NCBI RefSeq assembly: GCF_021655555.1
Contig: NZ_AP023086.1
Coordinates: forward strand, 744,001-808,000
Direction of reading: 5' to 3'
DNA from: Marinagarivorans cellulosilyticus
GTDB taxonomy: Bacteria > Pseudomonadota > Gammaproteobacteria > Pseudomonadales > Cellvibrionaceae
Length of the DNA stretch: 64,000 bases
The notes beneath the pieces were generated by a model. It saw only the letters and a list, made by a program, of their open reading frames with translations, was not told the origin of the DNA and ran no database searches. The position numbers and the translations under genes are program-made. Position 1 is the first letter of the stretch. Each line of letters opens with the position of its first letter. Positions 26,614 through 35,026 of the stretch are shown piece by piece.

Positions 26614-27786
26614 TTATTCAAGCGGTAATTCAACCGTGAATTTAGAACCTTCTCCCTTGGTGCTTACTACGTAAATCTTGCCTTCGTGCTGCTCTACTAG
26701 ATTTTTAACGATTGATAAGCCAAGCCCGTGGCTGTCGACTTTTTTCTGGGTTTTGTGCTCTATGTGATTAAAGGGTTTAAATATCGTGTCGAGGTTTTTC
26801 GCATCAATACCAATGCCAGTGTCTTGTAATGTTATGTGGGCAACTGGTTTGCCTTTGTTTAGTTGCTCGCTGAGGCCTACGGTGATTTTTCCGTTGTCGG
26901 TATATTTAATCGCATTGCTAATTAAGTTGTTAAACACTTGGGTTAGCTTGTCTTTATTACCCTGTATAACAAAGTCTTTATCGCTAATGTTGGTTGATAG
27001 CTTTAGATTGCATTCTTGTGCCTTGGGGGTAAAGTTTTGAATGCAGGCGCGTAAAATGTTATTGATGCTGACTGATTGCTTGGGGAAGGACTGTTGCTCT
27101 GCTTGGCTTTTGCTGAGTTCTAATATTTCTTCCACGAGATGCTGTAGTAGCTGACAATTCTTTTCGATTGTGTCAAAGCAAATGTCGACGCGTTCGCTAT
27201 CGCTATCGGTAACGTCGCCGCTGGCACTAAGGCTTTTATCTACGAGGCGCTTTGCGATTTTGTTATAGCTTTCTATTGTTGATATTGGGTTTTTTAGGTC
27301 GTGAATTACGCTTGCGAGTGTTTCACCCTGTAAAAGTTGTGAATGATAGCGGGTTTGTGACAGTTGGTGGCGGTTTAGGGCAAATCGAATAGAGTGCTCT
27401 AGTGATGCCGGATTTAATAAGTTCTTGTCCCAAAAGTCGTAAATACCATATTTAAGTAGCTGGTTTTCCTTACGCTTTGTCGCAAAGCTAGTGGCAACAA
27501 TGACTGGTATGTCGCGTTCGTAGCGTTGCATTATCTGCAGAACATCTTCTGCCGTTTTATCGATTAGCTGATAATCGAGAAAAGCGAGATCGATAATATT
27601 TTTAGGGTCAGCGAGGTAGGCCTCGGCTTTGTTTACGCTGTCGACGGCTGTTATGACATATTCAGCGTCTTTGCCAAGCGAAAGCATGTGGCAGGTTGTG
27701 GCGCGGTCTATTTCGTTGTCGTCCACCACGAGGATGTTATAACTCTCGCGCAAGTGCACTTTATTGTGTGGGGTCAGCATTGTCAT
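26614..27786 (-). CDS. Response-regulator/histidine-kinase fusion (REC-HisKA-HATPase)
   Basis: The 390-residue soluble protein has a receiver domain at ~14-135 (YNILVVDDNEIDRATTC, with DLAFLDYQL around the phospho-aspartate), then HisKA at ~150-225 with the phospho-histidine in SVIHDLKNPISTIESYNKIA. HATPase_c follows at ~265-388 (NNLISNAIKYTDNG, DTGIGIDAKNLDTIFKPF, GLGLSIVKNLV). No membrane helix is present, so it probably takes phosphate from an upstream kinase and passes it on. It is the last gene of the minus-strand signalling locus, ~190 bp after the previous one. Confidence 0.9.
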   Translation of the reverse strand: MTMLTPHNKVHLRESYNILVVDDNEIDRATTCHMLSLGKDAEYVITAVDSVNKAEAYLADPKNIIDLAFLDYQLIDKTAEDVLQIMQRYERDIPVIVATSFATKRKENQLLKYGIYDFWDKNLLNPASLEHSIRFALNRHQLSQTRYHSQLLQGETLASVIHDLKNPISTIESYNKIAKRLVDKSLSASGDVTDSDSERVDICFDTIEKNCQLLQHLVEEILELSKSQAEQQSFPKQSVSINNILRACIQNFTPKAQECNLKLSTNISDKDFVIQGNKDKLTQVFNNLISNAIKYTDNGKITVGLSEQLNKGKPVAHITLQDTGIGIDAKNLDTIFKPFNHIEHKTQKKVDSHGLGLSIVKNLVEQHEGKIYVVSTKGEGSKFTVELPLE

Positions 27787-27976
27787 AAGTTGGTTTTATC
27801 CGTCAGCTAGCGTCACGCCTTTTACTTGATTACTAAGTTTTAATCGAAAAACATTTAGCCTGCAAGTGAATATGGCGTTTTGCTGCTAAACAGTATAGTA
27901 GCGTTGTTTGTCACGGCTTTTAGCTATTTCGGTGGCGCCTATGTTTGTAAATGCCGGCTGAATTAAAACGTCCGTA

Positions 27977-29071
27977 TTATTTTTGGTTTGCGAGTTGATG
28001 TATAGGAAGCCGAATTTCAAAGCATGTTCCCCCTAATGATGAAGGCATAACATGTATGTTGCCGCCCATTTGTTTAAAAATACGGTGTACAAGGCTAAGG
28101 CCCAGCCCGCTGCCTTGGCGCTGAAGCCCATTCTCAATGCGTTGAAACGGGATAAAAATATGGGGCACCTTTTCTTCTGGTATGCCAATGCCGTTATCGT
28201 CAATATGAATAACTAAGCGGTCATTATTCTCTTCAATTTTATAGCTGAAGCTCATTTGGGCTGGCTTCTCGTTATACTTTATGGCGTTATCGATAAAGTT
28301 TTTGAGCGCTAATTGCAGCTGTGAAGGGTTGCCTTTAATAATAGGTAGGTCGCAAGTGAGGATTGTTAAAGGGCTGTCGATGGTTTTGCAGATTGTTTCG
28401 ACTAGCTCGTTAAGGTTTGTTGATGTAGTGGTTTGTGAGGGCAGCGTAGCGTCGGCGCTTAAATAGTTAAATAGATCTGATGTAAGCTGCTGCACTTCGC
28501 TGGCGCTACTTTGAATAAAGCTAAGCCATTGTTTTTCTTCGGCAGAAAGGGCGTGGTTTTTCGCGAGGCTGTCGTTCAGGAAATATGTGCATTGAGTTAT
28601 GCGGCGTATGGCGCCGCTGAAATCATGCGACAGGCTGTGGCAAAAAGCCTCGTAGTCTGTTGTTTTATCGCGTAAAGCATTTTGGGTGGCTTTGCGCTCG
28701 ATAGAAAATTGGCACTGCTTAAATAAATATTCGCTATCAAGCCGATCTTTTGCAATAAAATCTTGGATGCCAGCTTTTATAAGGTCAATGGCAATTGCGT
28801 CATTATTAATGGATGTCAGTACGATGATTGGCGTGTCAAACTCGGTGCTGCTTAATGTTTTGATAGTGTTTTCTAGCGGAGAGTCTGGCAGCTTTAAATC
28901 GCATAAGCACAGGTCAAAAGCATCGCTATTAAGGAGTTCGAGGCCGGGATTAAATAGCGCGGCACGCTTAATGGTTGCTTGAGATTTATAAGTGCTTTCT
29001 AGAAGGTCAACGATGATTTCAGCGTGGTCGTCGTTGTCTTCAATCAAAAGAATGCGCATGACTTTCTCCAT
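27977..29071 (-). CDS. Response-regulator/histidine-kinase fusion (REC-HisKA-HATPase)
   Basis: The 364-residue soluble protein has a receiver at ~6-125 (MRILLIEDNDDHAEIIVDLL, DLCLCDLKLPDSP), a divergent HisKA with the candidate histidine in AFCHSLSHDFSGAIRR (~150), and HATPase_c at ~240-358 (NFIDNAIKYNEKP, DDNGIGIPEEKVPHIFIPFQ, GSGLGLSLVHRIF). The start overlaps the end of the single-domain REC gene by 20-32 bp, so translation is probably coupled. Like its neighbour it lacks a sensor and should act inside a phosphorelay. Confidence 0.9.
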   Translation of the reverse strand: MEKVMRILLIEDNDDHAEIIVDLLESTYKSQATIKRAALFNPGLELLNSDAFDLCLCDLKLPDSPLENTIKTLSSTEFDTPIIVLTSINNDAIAIDLIKAGIQDFIAKDRLDSEYLFKQCQFSIERKATQNALRDKTTDYEAFCHSLSHDFSGAIRRITQCTYFLNDSLAKNHALSAEEKQWLSFIQSSASEVQQLTSDLFNYLSADATLPSQTTTSTNLNELVETICKTIDSPLTILTCDLPIIKGNPSQLQLALKNFIDNAIKYNEKPAQMSFSYKIEENNDRLVIHIDDNGIGIPEEKVPHIFIPFQRIENGLQRQGSGLGLSLVHRIFKQMGGNIHVMPSSLGGTCFEIRLPIHQLANQK

Positions 29072-29450
29072 CCCTATTAATATAGGGTTTAATGTCTGAA
29101 AAGCTAAGGGGCTTGGTCAGAAATTGGGTGGCACCAAGGCTCGTTGCTTTTGATATATCCGATTTAATGGTGGATGTTGTGATAATAACAATAGGGGTGC
29201 TATTTAAGTGGTCGAGTGTGCGAAGCCGGCTTAAGGTTTCTAACCCGCCCATCTTAGGCATCTTAATATCTAATAAAATTAAATCTGCAGGTTCTTGATT
29301 GCAAGAAAGAAGGTCAAGTAACGCCAGGCCATTAGGTGCGTGAAAAAGCTTGAAGGGTAAGTGGCTTTCCTCAAGCATATCCTCGATAAGCTCTCGATGA
29401 TCTAGGTTGTCTTCGGCTAAATAAATATGTACAGGTTTATTGGCTTGCAT
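29040..29450 (-). CDS. Single-domain response regulator
   Basis: The 136-residue protein is one receiver domain: acidic pocket HIYLAEDNLDHRELIEDML, phospho-aspartate in LILLDIKMPKMGG, the switch threonine in IVIITTST and lysine in FLTKPLS. There is no output domain, so it probably shuttles phosphate or binds a target protein, as CheY or Spo0F do. It lies 2 bp after the CHASE gene and overlaps the following kinase gene. Confidence 0.9.
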   Translation of the reverse strand: MQANKPVHIYLAEDNLDHRELIEDMLEESHLPFKLFHAPNGLALLDLLSCNQEPADLILLDIKMPKMGGLETLSRLRTLDHLNSTPIVIITTSTIKSDISKATSLGATQFLTKPLSFSDIKPYINRDGESHAHSFD

Positions 29451-29452
29451 TG

Positions 29453-30673
29453 CTAAACATCTTTTTGGTTCATTTTTAGTTCGTTGATCCTAAGCTCTCG
29501 CTCTTGTAGCCATTCTTGCAGTGTGTCAACGTTATTTTCAAGGATTTCTTTTTCTTTTTTAAGTGTTTCGATATCTGTAGTTCTTTGGTTAAGTGTTAAT
29601 AGTAATTGTTTGTAGCGCTCTTTAAAGATGTTGTTGGTGCTAAGTTGATTGTTTCTGTTGTGAATAAGTATCAATAGAAGAAGCGCATCGGCTATTAGGC
29701 CGGCAAAAAATAGCACAAGGGTTGCCGGTGTTAAGTGTGTTACAGGATTGAATGCTGGTGCCGTAAGCGATATTTTCCATAATCGCCCGAATACATGCAG
29801 TTCTTTGTTGTGGGTGATTGCATTGAGCGGGGACGGGTTTAGGTGCTCAAATAGTCGGCTGTTTGAGGTTTGTTGTGTTTGGTTTGAGTCTGATGCTGGA
29901 GTGATATCAGATATAGTTATGCTTGTTGTTGGGGCTACTCGGTCAATAATGGGCAGCATAAAGTCATTCATTCTGAAAGGCGCGTAAACCCAGCCTTTTA
30001 AATTCTTTAGTGATTTAACCATTCCACGATTTAATAAGTTAGGATCTTTGTATACGGGTGTATAAATTAGGAAGCCTTTTTGCGTATCGCTTGCGGTTTC
30101 TTGCGCTAAGGTAATGGCGCCGCTCGCTCTGGCTTCGCCAGTGAGCATGGCGGCTTTCATCGCGTATTGGCGCGTAGGGTTGGACCACATGTCGTATCCA
30201 AATGCGCGTTGGTTGCGCCAGTCGAACGGTTCAATATAGTAAATACTGGTATAAAAATCTCGGCTGTTGTTTGGGTATATTGCGTAACCAGCAAATCCCT
30301 CTTGGTGTACGGTTTTTTCGTGTGCTTCTAGCTCGTTGGGTTGAAGTGGAATTGCGAACCCAAGTGCTTGTATGCCGGGCCAGTGAGTATTGATGTCAAC
30401 AATACTAGCAAAGACCTTCCACTCCTCACGGCTTACGCGCTCGCTGCTGTTAAATAGGGCAACGCCGGACCACAGTACTTGTTCATAAACATGCAGTCTT
30501 TTTTCAATTTTATCGGTTAACTCTTCATGCTCTAAGGCGAACTCTGATAAGTACTTATCTTTGGTGATAGATGTACTTAAAACATAGCCCAATACTGTAG
30601 CGCAAACAGATGTCAGAAAGATGCCGTAAATAACGGGGAGTAAAAGGAGGGCTTTTTTTAGGCTAGCTTTCAT
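29453..30673 (-). CDS. Stand-alone CHASE sensor with C-terminal coiled coil
   Basis: The 406-residue inner-membrane protein has a first helix at ~8-30, then a periplasmic CHASE domain (~55-290) with WSGVALFNSSERVSREEWKV, HWPGIQALGFAIPL, GYAIYPNN and GFLIYTPVYK. A second helix (~318-340) and a long coiled coil (~350-400) follow. CHASE is the cytokinin-binding domain of plant CRE1/AHK4 receptors and binds mostly unknown small molecules in bacteria. Normally a kinase or cyclase follows; none does here. The 11-bp overlap with the upstream PAS kinase gene suggests the coil pairs with that kinase. Confidence 0.85.
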   Translation of the reverse strand: MKASLKKALLLLPVIYGIFLTSVCATVLGYVLSTSITKDKYLSEFALEHEELTDKIEKRLHVYEQVLWSGVALFNSSERVSREEWKVFASIVDINTHWPGIQALGFAIPLQPNELEAHEKTVHQEGFAGYAIYPNNSRDFYTSIYYIEPFDWRNQRAFGYDMWSNPTRQYAMKAAMLTGEARASGAITLAQETASDTQKGFLIYTPVYKDPNLLNRGMVKSLKNLKGWVYAPFRMNDFMLPIIDRVAPTTSITISDITPASDSNQTQQTSNSRLFEHLNPSPLNAITHNKELHVFGRLWKISLTAPAFNPVTHLTPATLVLFFAGLIADALLLLILIHNRNNQLSTNNIFKERYKQLLLTLNQRTTDIETLKKEKEILENNVDTLQEWLQERELRINELKMNQKDV

Positions 30674-32735
30674 GGTGTGTCAGTGCGTCTGGTTGCGGTA
30701 GTGTAAGGGTGAATGTTGAGCCTGCGCCTAGTGTTGAATCAACGGTGATTGTGCCACCGTGCTTTTCGATAATCGATTTTACAATGGCCAGGCCTACGCC
30801 TGTCCCTGGAGCTGTAACATCACCGCGTTCAAAAATGTCAAAAATCTTATCGTAAAGGTTTTTGTCGATGCCTATGCCGTTATCTTTAACGCTTATGATG
30901 ACCTTGCCATCTTTTTTTGAAGCGGCAATATGAATAATAGTCGTTGTATTTTCACGTTTATATTTTTCGGCATTACTAATAATATTCTGCAAGCATTGCA
31001 CGATTTGTGGTCGGCTAGCGCTAATGAGTAAGTTAGAAGGGATACTGGTTGATATTTTACAGCCGGCTAGATCTTCTTCTAAGCTATCCCTAACCTCTTG
31101 TACTACATTGTTGATGGCAAATTCTGTAATTGTCAGCGGTCTATTCATCACTCTGGATATTTCCAGTAGATCTGTAATAAGCTCTTCCATTTTTGCGGCA
31201 TTGGCAATAATGCGGTCCATTTTGTGTGTGACCCTATCGCTGCATTCGTCACCGAGTGTCGCTTTAATTGAGTGGGAAAAAGCTGCAATGGTAACCAGCG
31301 GGGCTTTTAGGTCGTGTGATACGGTATAAACAAATTGCTCCATTTCTCGGTTTTTGCGTGTTAGAGATCTGTTGAATTCCGTAAGCTTATGCTGCGCCTC
31401 AATGCGGTCGCTAATATCGGTAATGGCGCTAATAACGTACCATTTTTCATTCAATTTAACGGGGGCAAGGCCGACTTCTACAAATATAAAAGTACCGTTT
31501 TTACGGCGAGCTCTTAGTGCCAAGTCTGTTCCCATGCGCCTAATTTTGGGGTTCTTTAAGTAGCCTTGGCGAAGTATTTGGTGGCTGTTTTTGAATTCTT
31601 CCGGGAGCAGATCTTCAATTTTTAGCGTTAAAATTTCAAACTTTGAATAACCGAAAGATTTCTCGGCATGCCCGTTTGCTTGAATAATATGGCCATCAGT
31701 GTCACTCATTATAATAGCATTAGGCGTCGCCTCGATAAGTAAGCGTAACTGCTCAATTTCGTGAATGCGGCTAGAGACATCGCGCACAATGACGGAATAG
31801 CCTAATACGGTATCCCCGCTAAATAATCCGGTAATGGAAATTTCTAGGTACTGTATTACTGGCGAGGCCGTTGATATCCATTTTACGGTTGTACTGACAT
31901 GTGGCGATTTATGGCTAAGCGAGTGAGTCGCATCTCTTATTTTTTGGTTGTCTTGTTCGTCGAACAAAACATGCAGTGGCTTGTGTAGCATGGTTGATTC
32001 GGGCTTAGAAAAAAGCGCCTCGGCTTTTGGGTTCCAGCTACTAATGTACCCGTTATCGTCCAGCCCTACTAAACCATCATCAGAGTATTTGGCAACAAGT
32101 GCCAAGCGTTGGTCGTTAATTTTGGCGAATGATGATCGCTTTCTTTCTGTATTAAGATCCTCCAAAATACTGCCCATAATGCTGTTGGCTTTGGTGAGAT
32201 CTGCCTGTTTTTTCTTGAGGTATAAGTTACTTTCCACCAGCTTATTCAGTATTTCGTTCATTCTTAGCCGGTGCCAAATGTAAATGCTACTCCAGCACAT
32301 TGTAAGCAATAACGAATAGGCAAAAAAACCAGAAATTAAGCTAGTTCGGTTGCGTTTAGTAGTTTGTGTTACTTGTTCGTTAATTGTGTTTTCTTGAAGT
32401 TCGATTTGATGCCGCGTTTCGTCTAGCCACGCTTGTAAAGATATCCCGTTGTCGTGTTCGGGTAGCGTGATGTGGTTAAACAAGTAGTAACTATGTGACT
32501 TTTTCCAGTCTGGAATAGCATCTTCAAAAAAGTTTGAGCTAGCAAATTGGCTTATGTTTTCTAAGGTGTCGAACTGGTAGTAATTTAAAAAACGTTTTTG
32601 ATCGGCTAATACAATTTTTTTGGTGTATAGAGTGTTATTTTTCTCGATACTTGACCACAGTGTTTTTGCTATCGAAATAGCAAAAACACCAGTGATTAGT
32701 GTAACTAATAGGCTGAGAGTAAAAAGGGCGCGCAT
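30663..32735 (-). CDS. Membrane PAS-PAS sensor histidine kinase
   Basis: The 690-residue protein has a helix at ~5-23, a ~100-residue periplasmic loop, a second helix (~133-155), a coiled linker, and two PAS domains (~210-330 and ~335-450, with DGLVGLDDNGYISSWNPKAE and IIMSDTDGHIIQANGHAEKS). HisKA has its phospho-histidine in FVYTVSHDLKAPLVTIAA, and HATPase_c runs ~565-680 (NIISNAEKYKREN, DNGIGIDKNLYDKIF, GTGVGLAIVKSII). It is the only complete membrane histidine kinase in the locus while the hybrid kinase is interrupted. It sits between the ETR1-like gene (2-bp gap) and the CHASE gene (overlap), so it is their likely output partner. Confidence 0.92.
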   Translation of the reverse strand: MRALFTLSLLVTLITGVFAISIAKTLWSSIEKNNTLYTKKIVLADQKRFLNYYQFDTLENISQFASSNFFEDAIPDWKKSHSYYLFNHITLPEHDNGISLQAWLDETRHQIELQENTINEQVTQTTKRNRTSLISGFFAYSLLLTMCWSSIYIWHRLRMNEILNKLVESNLYLKKKQADLTKANSIMGSILEDLNTERKRSSFAKINDQRLALVAKYSDDGLVGLDDNGYISSWNPKAEALFSKPESTMLHKPLHVLFDEQDNQKIRDATHSLSHKSPHVSTTVKWISTASPVIQYLEISITGLFSGDTVLGYSVIVRDVSSRIHEIEQLRLLIEATPNAIIMSDTDGHIIQANGHAEKSFGYSKFEILTLKIEDLLPEEFKNSHQILRQGYLKNPKIRRMGTDLALRARRKNGTFIFVEVGLAPVKLNEKWYVISAITDISDRIEAQHKLTEFNRSLTRKNREMEQFVYTVSHDLKAPLVTIAAFSHSIKATLGDECSDRVTHKMDRIIANAAKMEELITDLLEISRVMNRPLTITEFAINNVVQEVRDSLEEDLAGCKISTSIPSNLLISASRPQIVQCLQNIISNAEKYKRENTTTIIHIAASKKDGKVIISVKDNGIGIDKNLYDKIFDIFERGDVTAPGTGVGLAIVKSIIEKHGGTITVDSTLGAGSTFTLTLPQPDALTHHES

Positions 32736-32737
32736 AA

Positions 32738-33310
32738 TTACACGGATGTGCCCTTGTCATACTTTTTGGGCTTACCCTGCTCGGTTAAAAGGCTGTTGAT
32801 TTCCTCTTTAAGTTCGATAATTCGCATTTCTCGAGCCTCGCTAGCACCATAGATTTTTTCTAGCTGGGTTTCCTTTTTTTTGTGCTCGTCAATCACTCGA
32901 TTAATTTCGTGGTTAGAGGCTTCAATGCTTAATAGTTGAAATAAATAGCGCGTTTTAGAGACAACAATAACTGCCGTTACAATCGAGGTGATGGCCGTAA
33001 TTGCTTTGATGTACGACTGCACTTCGTAAGCGGGATACCAAATAACATAAATATTAAAAATGTGCGTTAAACCGCAAAGGATAATGAATGCGGCAAACAG
33101 TAGTGCAATGCTGGCACTAGCGCCAGCGCTATGGGCATGGCGCCAAGCGATAATGGCAATACTCACCGGGATGGCAATATAGGCGATGGCTATCAACGAA
33201 TCAGATAGGACATGCGTCCATAAAATGTCGGGTTGCCATAAATAGCAATGCCCGTGCGGCATGAATCTTTCGTCTACGCCTAGTACTGTTTCTAGCCAAC
33301 TGTTGCTCAT
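32738..33310 (-). CDS. Stand-alone ETR1-like (ethylene-receptor-type) membrane domain with coiled coil
   Basis: The 190-residue protein has three membrane helices at ~35-58, ~67-90 and ~100-118, then a coiled coil (~135-175). Helix 1 reads SDSLIAIAYIAIP and helix 2 FIILCGLTHIFN. These match plant ETR1 SDFFIAIAYFSIP and FIVLCGATHLIN. The residues needed for Cu(I) and ethylene binding in ETR1 are conserved: D37, Y44, P48, C79 and H83 (ETR1 D25, Y32, P36, C65, H69). ETR1-type domains are known in cyanobacterial and other bacterial kinases, fused to the output. Here none is fused, and the coil probably docks on the neighbouring kinase. Ethylene as ligand is inference. Confidence 0.87.
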   Translation of the reverse strand: MSNSWLETVLGVDERFMPHGHCYLWQPDILWTHVLSDSLIAIAYIAIPVSIAIIAWRHAHSAGASASIALLFAAFIILCGLTHIFNIYVIWYPAYEVQSYIKAITAITSIVTAVIVVSKTRYLFQLLSIEASNHEINRVIDEHKKKETQLEKIYGASEAREMRIIELKEEINSLLTEQGKPKKYDKGTSV

Positions 33311-33342
33311 AGCATGTACTTTCTGTTTATAGGTGAATGATA

Positions 33343-34260
33343 TTATTTGATAGGTTCGCAGGTATACACTGCCAGTTGTGCTCTGCCGCTGCGTTTGGCT
33401 TGGTAAAGTGCTTCGTCAGCATAGCGCAGTAGCTCTTCATGATTATTGCCGTGAAGGGGAAAGCACGCCGCGCCAATCGATGTGCTAATAGTAATTTTTT
33501 TCCCGTCGACACTAATTGTCGAAGCCAATTGGTATTGAAGCCGATTCATAATTAGCTGGGCCTCACTCAGTGGCGTGTTCGGCATAAAAACAACAAACTC
33601 GTCGCCCCCGAGCCGCCCAATAATATCCTGAGGGCGGCAGCAGATCTCTAGGCTTTCTGCAAAATGGCTAAGAATGGCGTCGCCTGCAGGGTGGCCGTGT
33701 TGATCGTTAATGCATTTAAAGTTATCAACGTCTAAAAACAGTAAAATGCCTTCGTTTTTACTCAGTACTAAGCGTTGTAAATTGCGATCTAGCTGTTTGG
33801 CAAATGCGTTGCGATTGAGGAGTGTCGTTAGTGAGTCGCGGTTTGCTTGTTCGTGGAGCGCACGCTGAAGGGCGTGGAAGTCGATTGCTGTAATGATCTT
33901 GGCGCGTAAGTTTTTAGGTGTGAGTTCATTTTTAGGGATATAGCCGTGCGCGCCTTTTTGCATAAGCTGAGCAACCAAGGTTGGGTCGCGGTGGTCTGTT
34001 AGTGCAATCATAGTGCAAGAGTTGGCCAGGCTTTTCAGGTGCTCGCCTAAAAGCCATAAACCATTGTTATTGGGTAGGCTAATATCAAAAAGGCAGCAGT
34101 TATAGTTTTGCTCTGTGAGTTCTGCCAAGCCTTCTTCGGCACTCGTGCAGACGGTTACGAAGTCTACCTCTAGCTCGCTTAAGGCAATCATTTGTTGCGA
34201 TATTTGTTGGTCAAAGGGATTGTCTTCGACTAGCAGTATTTTTAACGGAGAATTTGACAT
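33343..34260 (-). CDS. REC-GGDEF diguanylate cyclase
   Basis: The 305-residue response regulator has a receiver domain at ~7-125 (LKILLVEDNPFDQQISQQMI, NCCLFDISLPNNNG) and a GGDEF domain at ~140-300. The intact catalytic motif is in IIGRLGGDEFVVF, and substrate-binding LFLDVDNFKCINDQHGHPAG is also there. It should make c-di-GMP when phosphorylated by a kinase of this locus. No RxxD inhibitory site is obvious five residues before GGDEF. The gene lies 32 bp before the ETR1-like gene and just downstream of the interrupted hybrid kinase, so the IS there may reduce its expression. Confidence 0.93.
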   Translation of the reverse strand: MSNSPLKILLVEDNPFDQQISQQMIALSELEVDFVTVCTSAEEGLAELTEQNYNCCLFDISLPNNNGLWLLGEHLKSLANSCTMIALTDHRDPTLVAQLMQKGAHGYIPKNELTPKNLRAKIITAIDFHALQRALHEQANRDSLTTLLNRNAFAKQLDRNLQRLVLSKNEGILLFLDVDNFKCINDQHGHPAGDAILSHFAESLEICCRPQDIIGRLGGDEFVVFMPNTPLSEAQLIMNRLQYQLASTISVDGKKITISTSIGAACFPLHGNNHEELLRYADEALYQAKRSGRAQLAVYTCEPIK

Positions 34261-35026
34261 AGCTTATCCTTGAGAGCTCTCACGGCTTAATCATAGCGCC
34301 CGTTGACGGAGGTGCCATTTTTTTGGCGCAGCGCGAAAAAATTTTGACATGCAAAGTATTTGTTTGACGTTTCTTTCGGTAGGGGCTGTCATAGTTTGAG
34401 CCATTTGACGATGGTATCTTTAAGAGTGTCTGGTGCTATAGGTTTGGCGATGTAGTCATTCATGCCCACGGCAAGGCATTTTTCTTTATCACCTTGCATG
34501 GCATTAGCGGTAAGGGCGATGATCGGAATACGCTTGTGATGTTCGCCCCCTAAGCCTTGACGCACGCGTTGCGTGCATTCGTAACCGTTAAGCTCTGGCA
34601 TTTGGCAGTCCATCAGCACAATATGGTAGCGATTGTCGACATCAGCATTCGATAGTGCGGTGAGTGCTTCTAAGCCGTTCCCTGCTGTTTCACAGGGGTA
34701 GTCAAACTCCAGTAGCATATCTTTAATAACGGCCTGATTCACCGGGTTGTCTTCAACGAGCAAAATGCGTAAATCAGATTTTTCTTGCGCCGTCTGTGGT
34801 AAGGGGCTTGGAGTTGCATCTTGAGACAAACGCTCCGCTGTGTTGCTGTTTACTTGTAAATAACCTCTTGTTACAAATGTATCGTTAGGCACCGTTGCTA
34901 ACGTACTAATGGCATCCAGTAAATCAGCCGTTGCCACGGGTTTAGTTAAATAGCCATTAAAGCCTGTTTTTTTAATATCGGAAATTCCGTTTGGATCTGA
35001 GAACGAAGTTATCATCATCAATTTTG

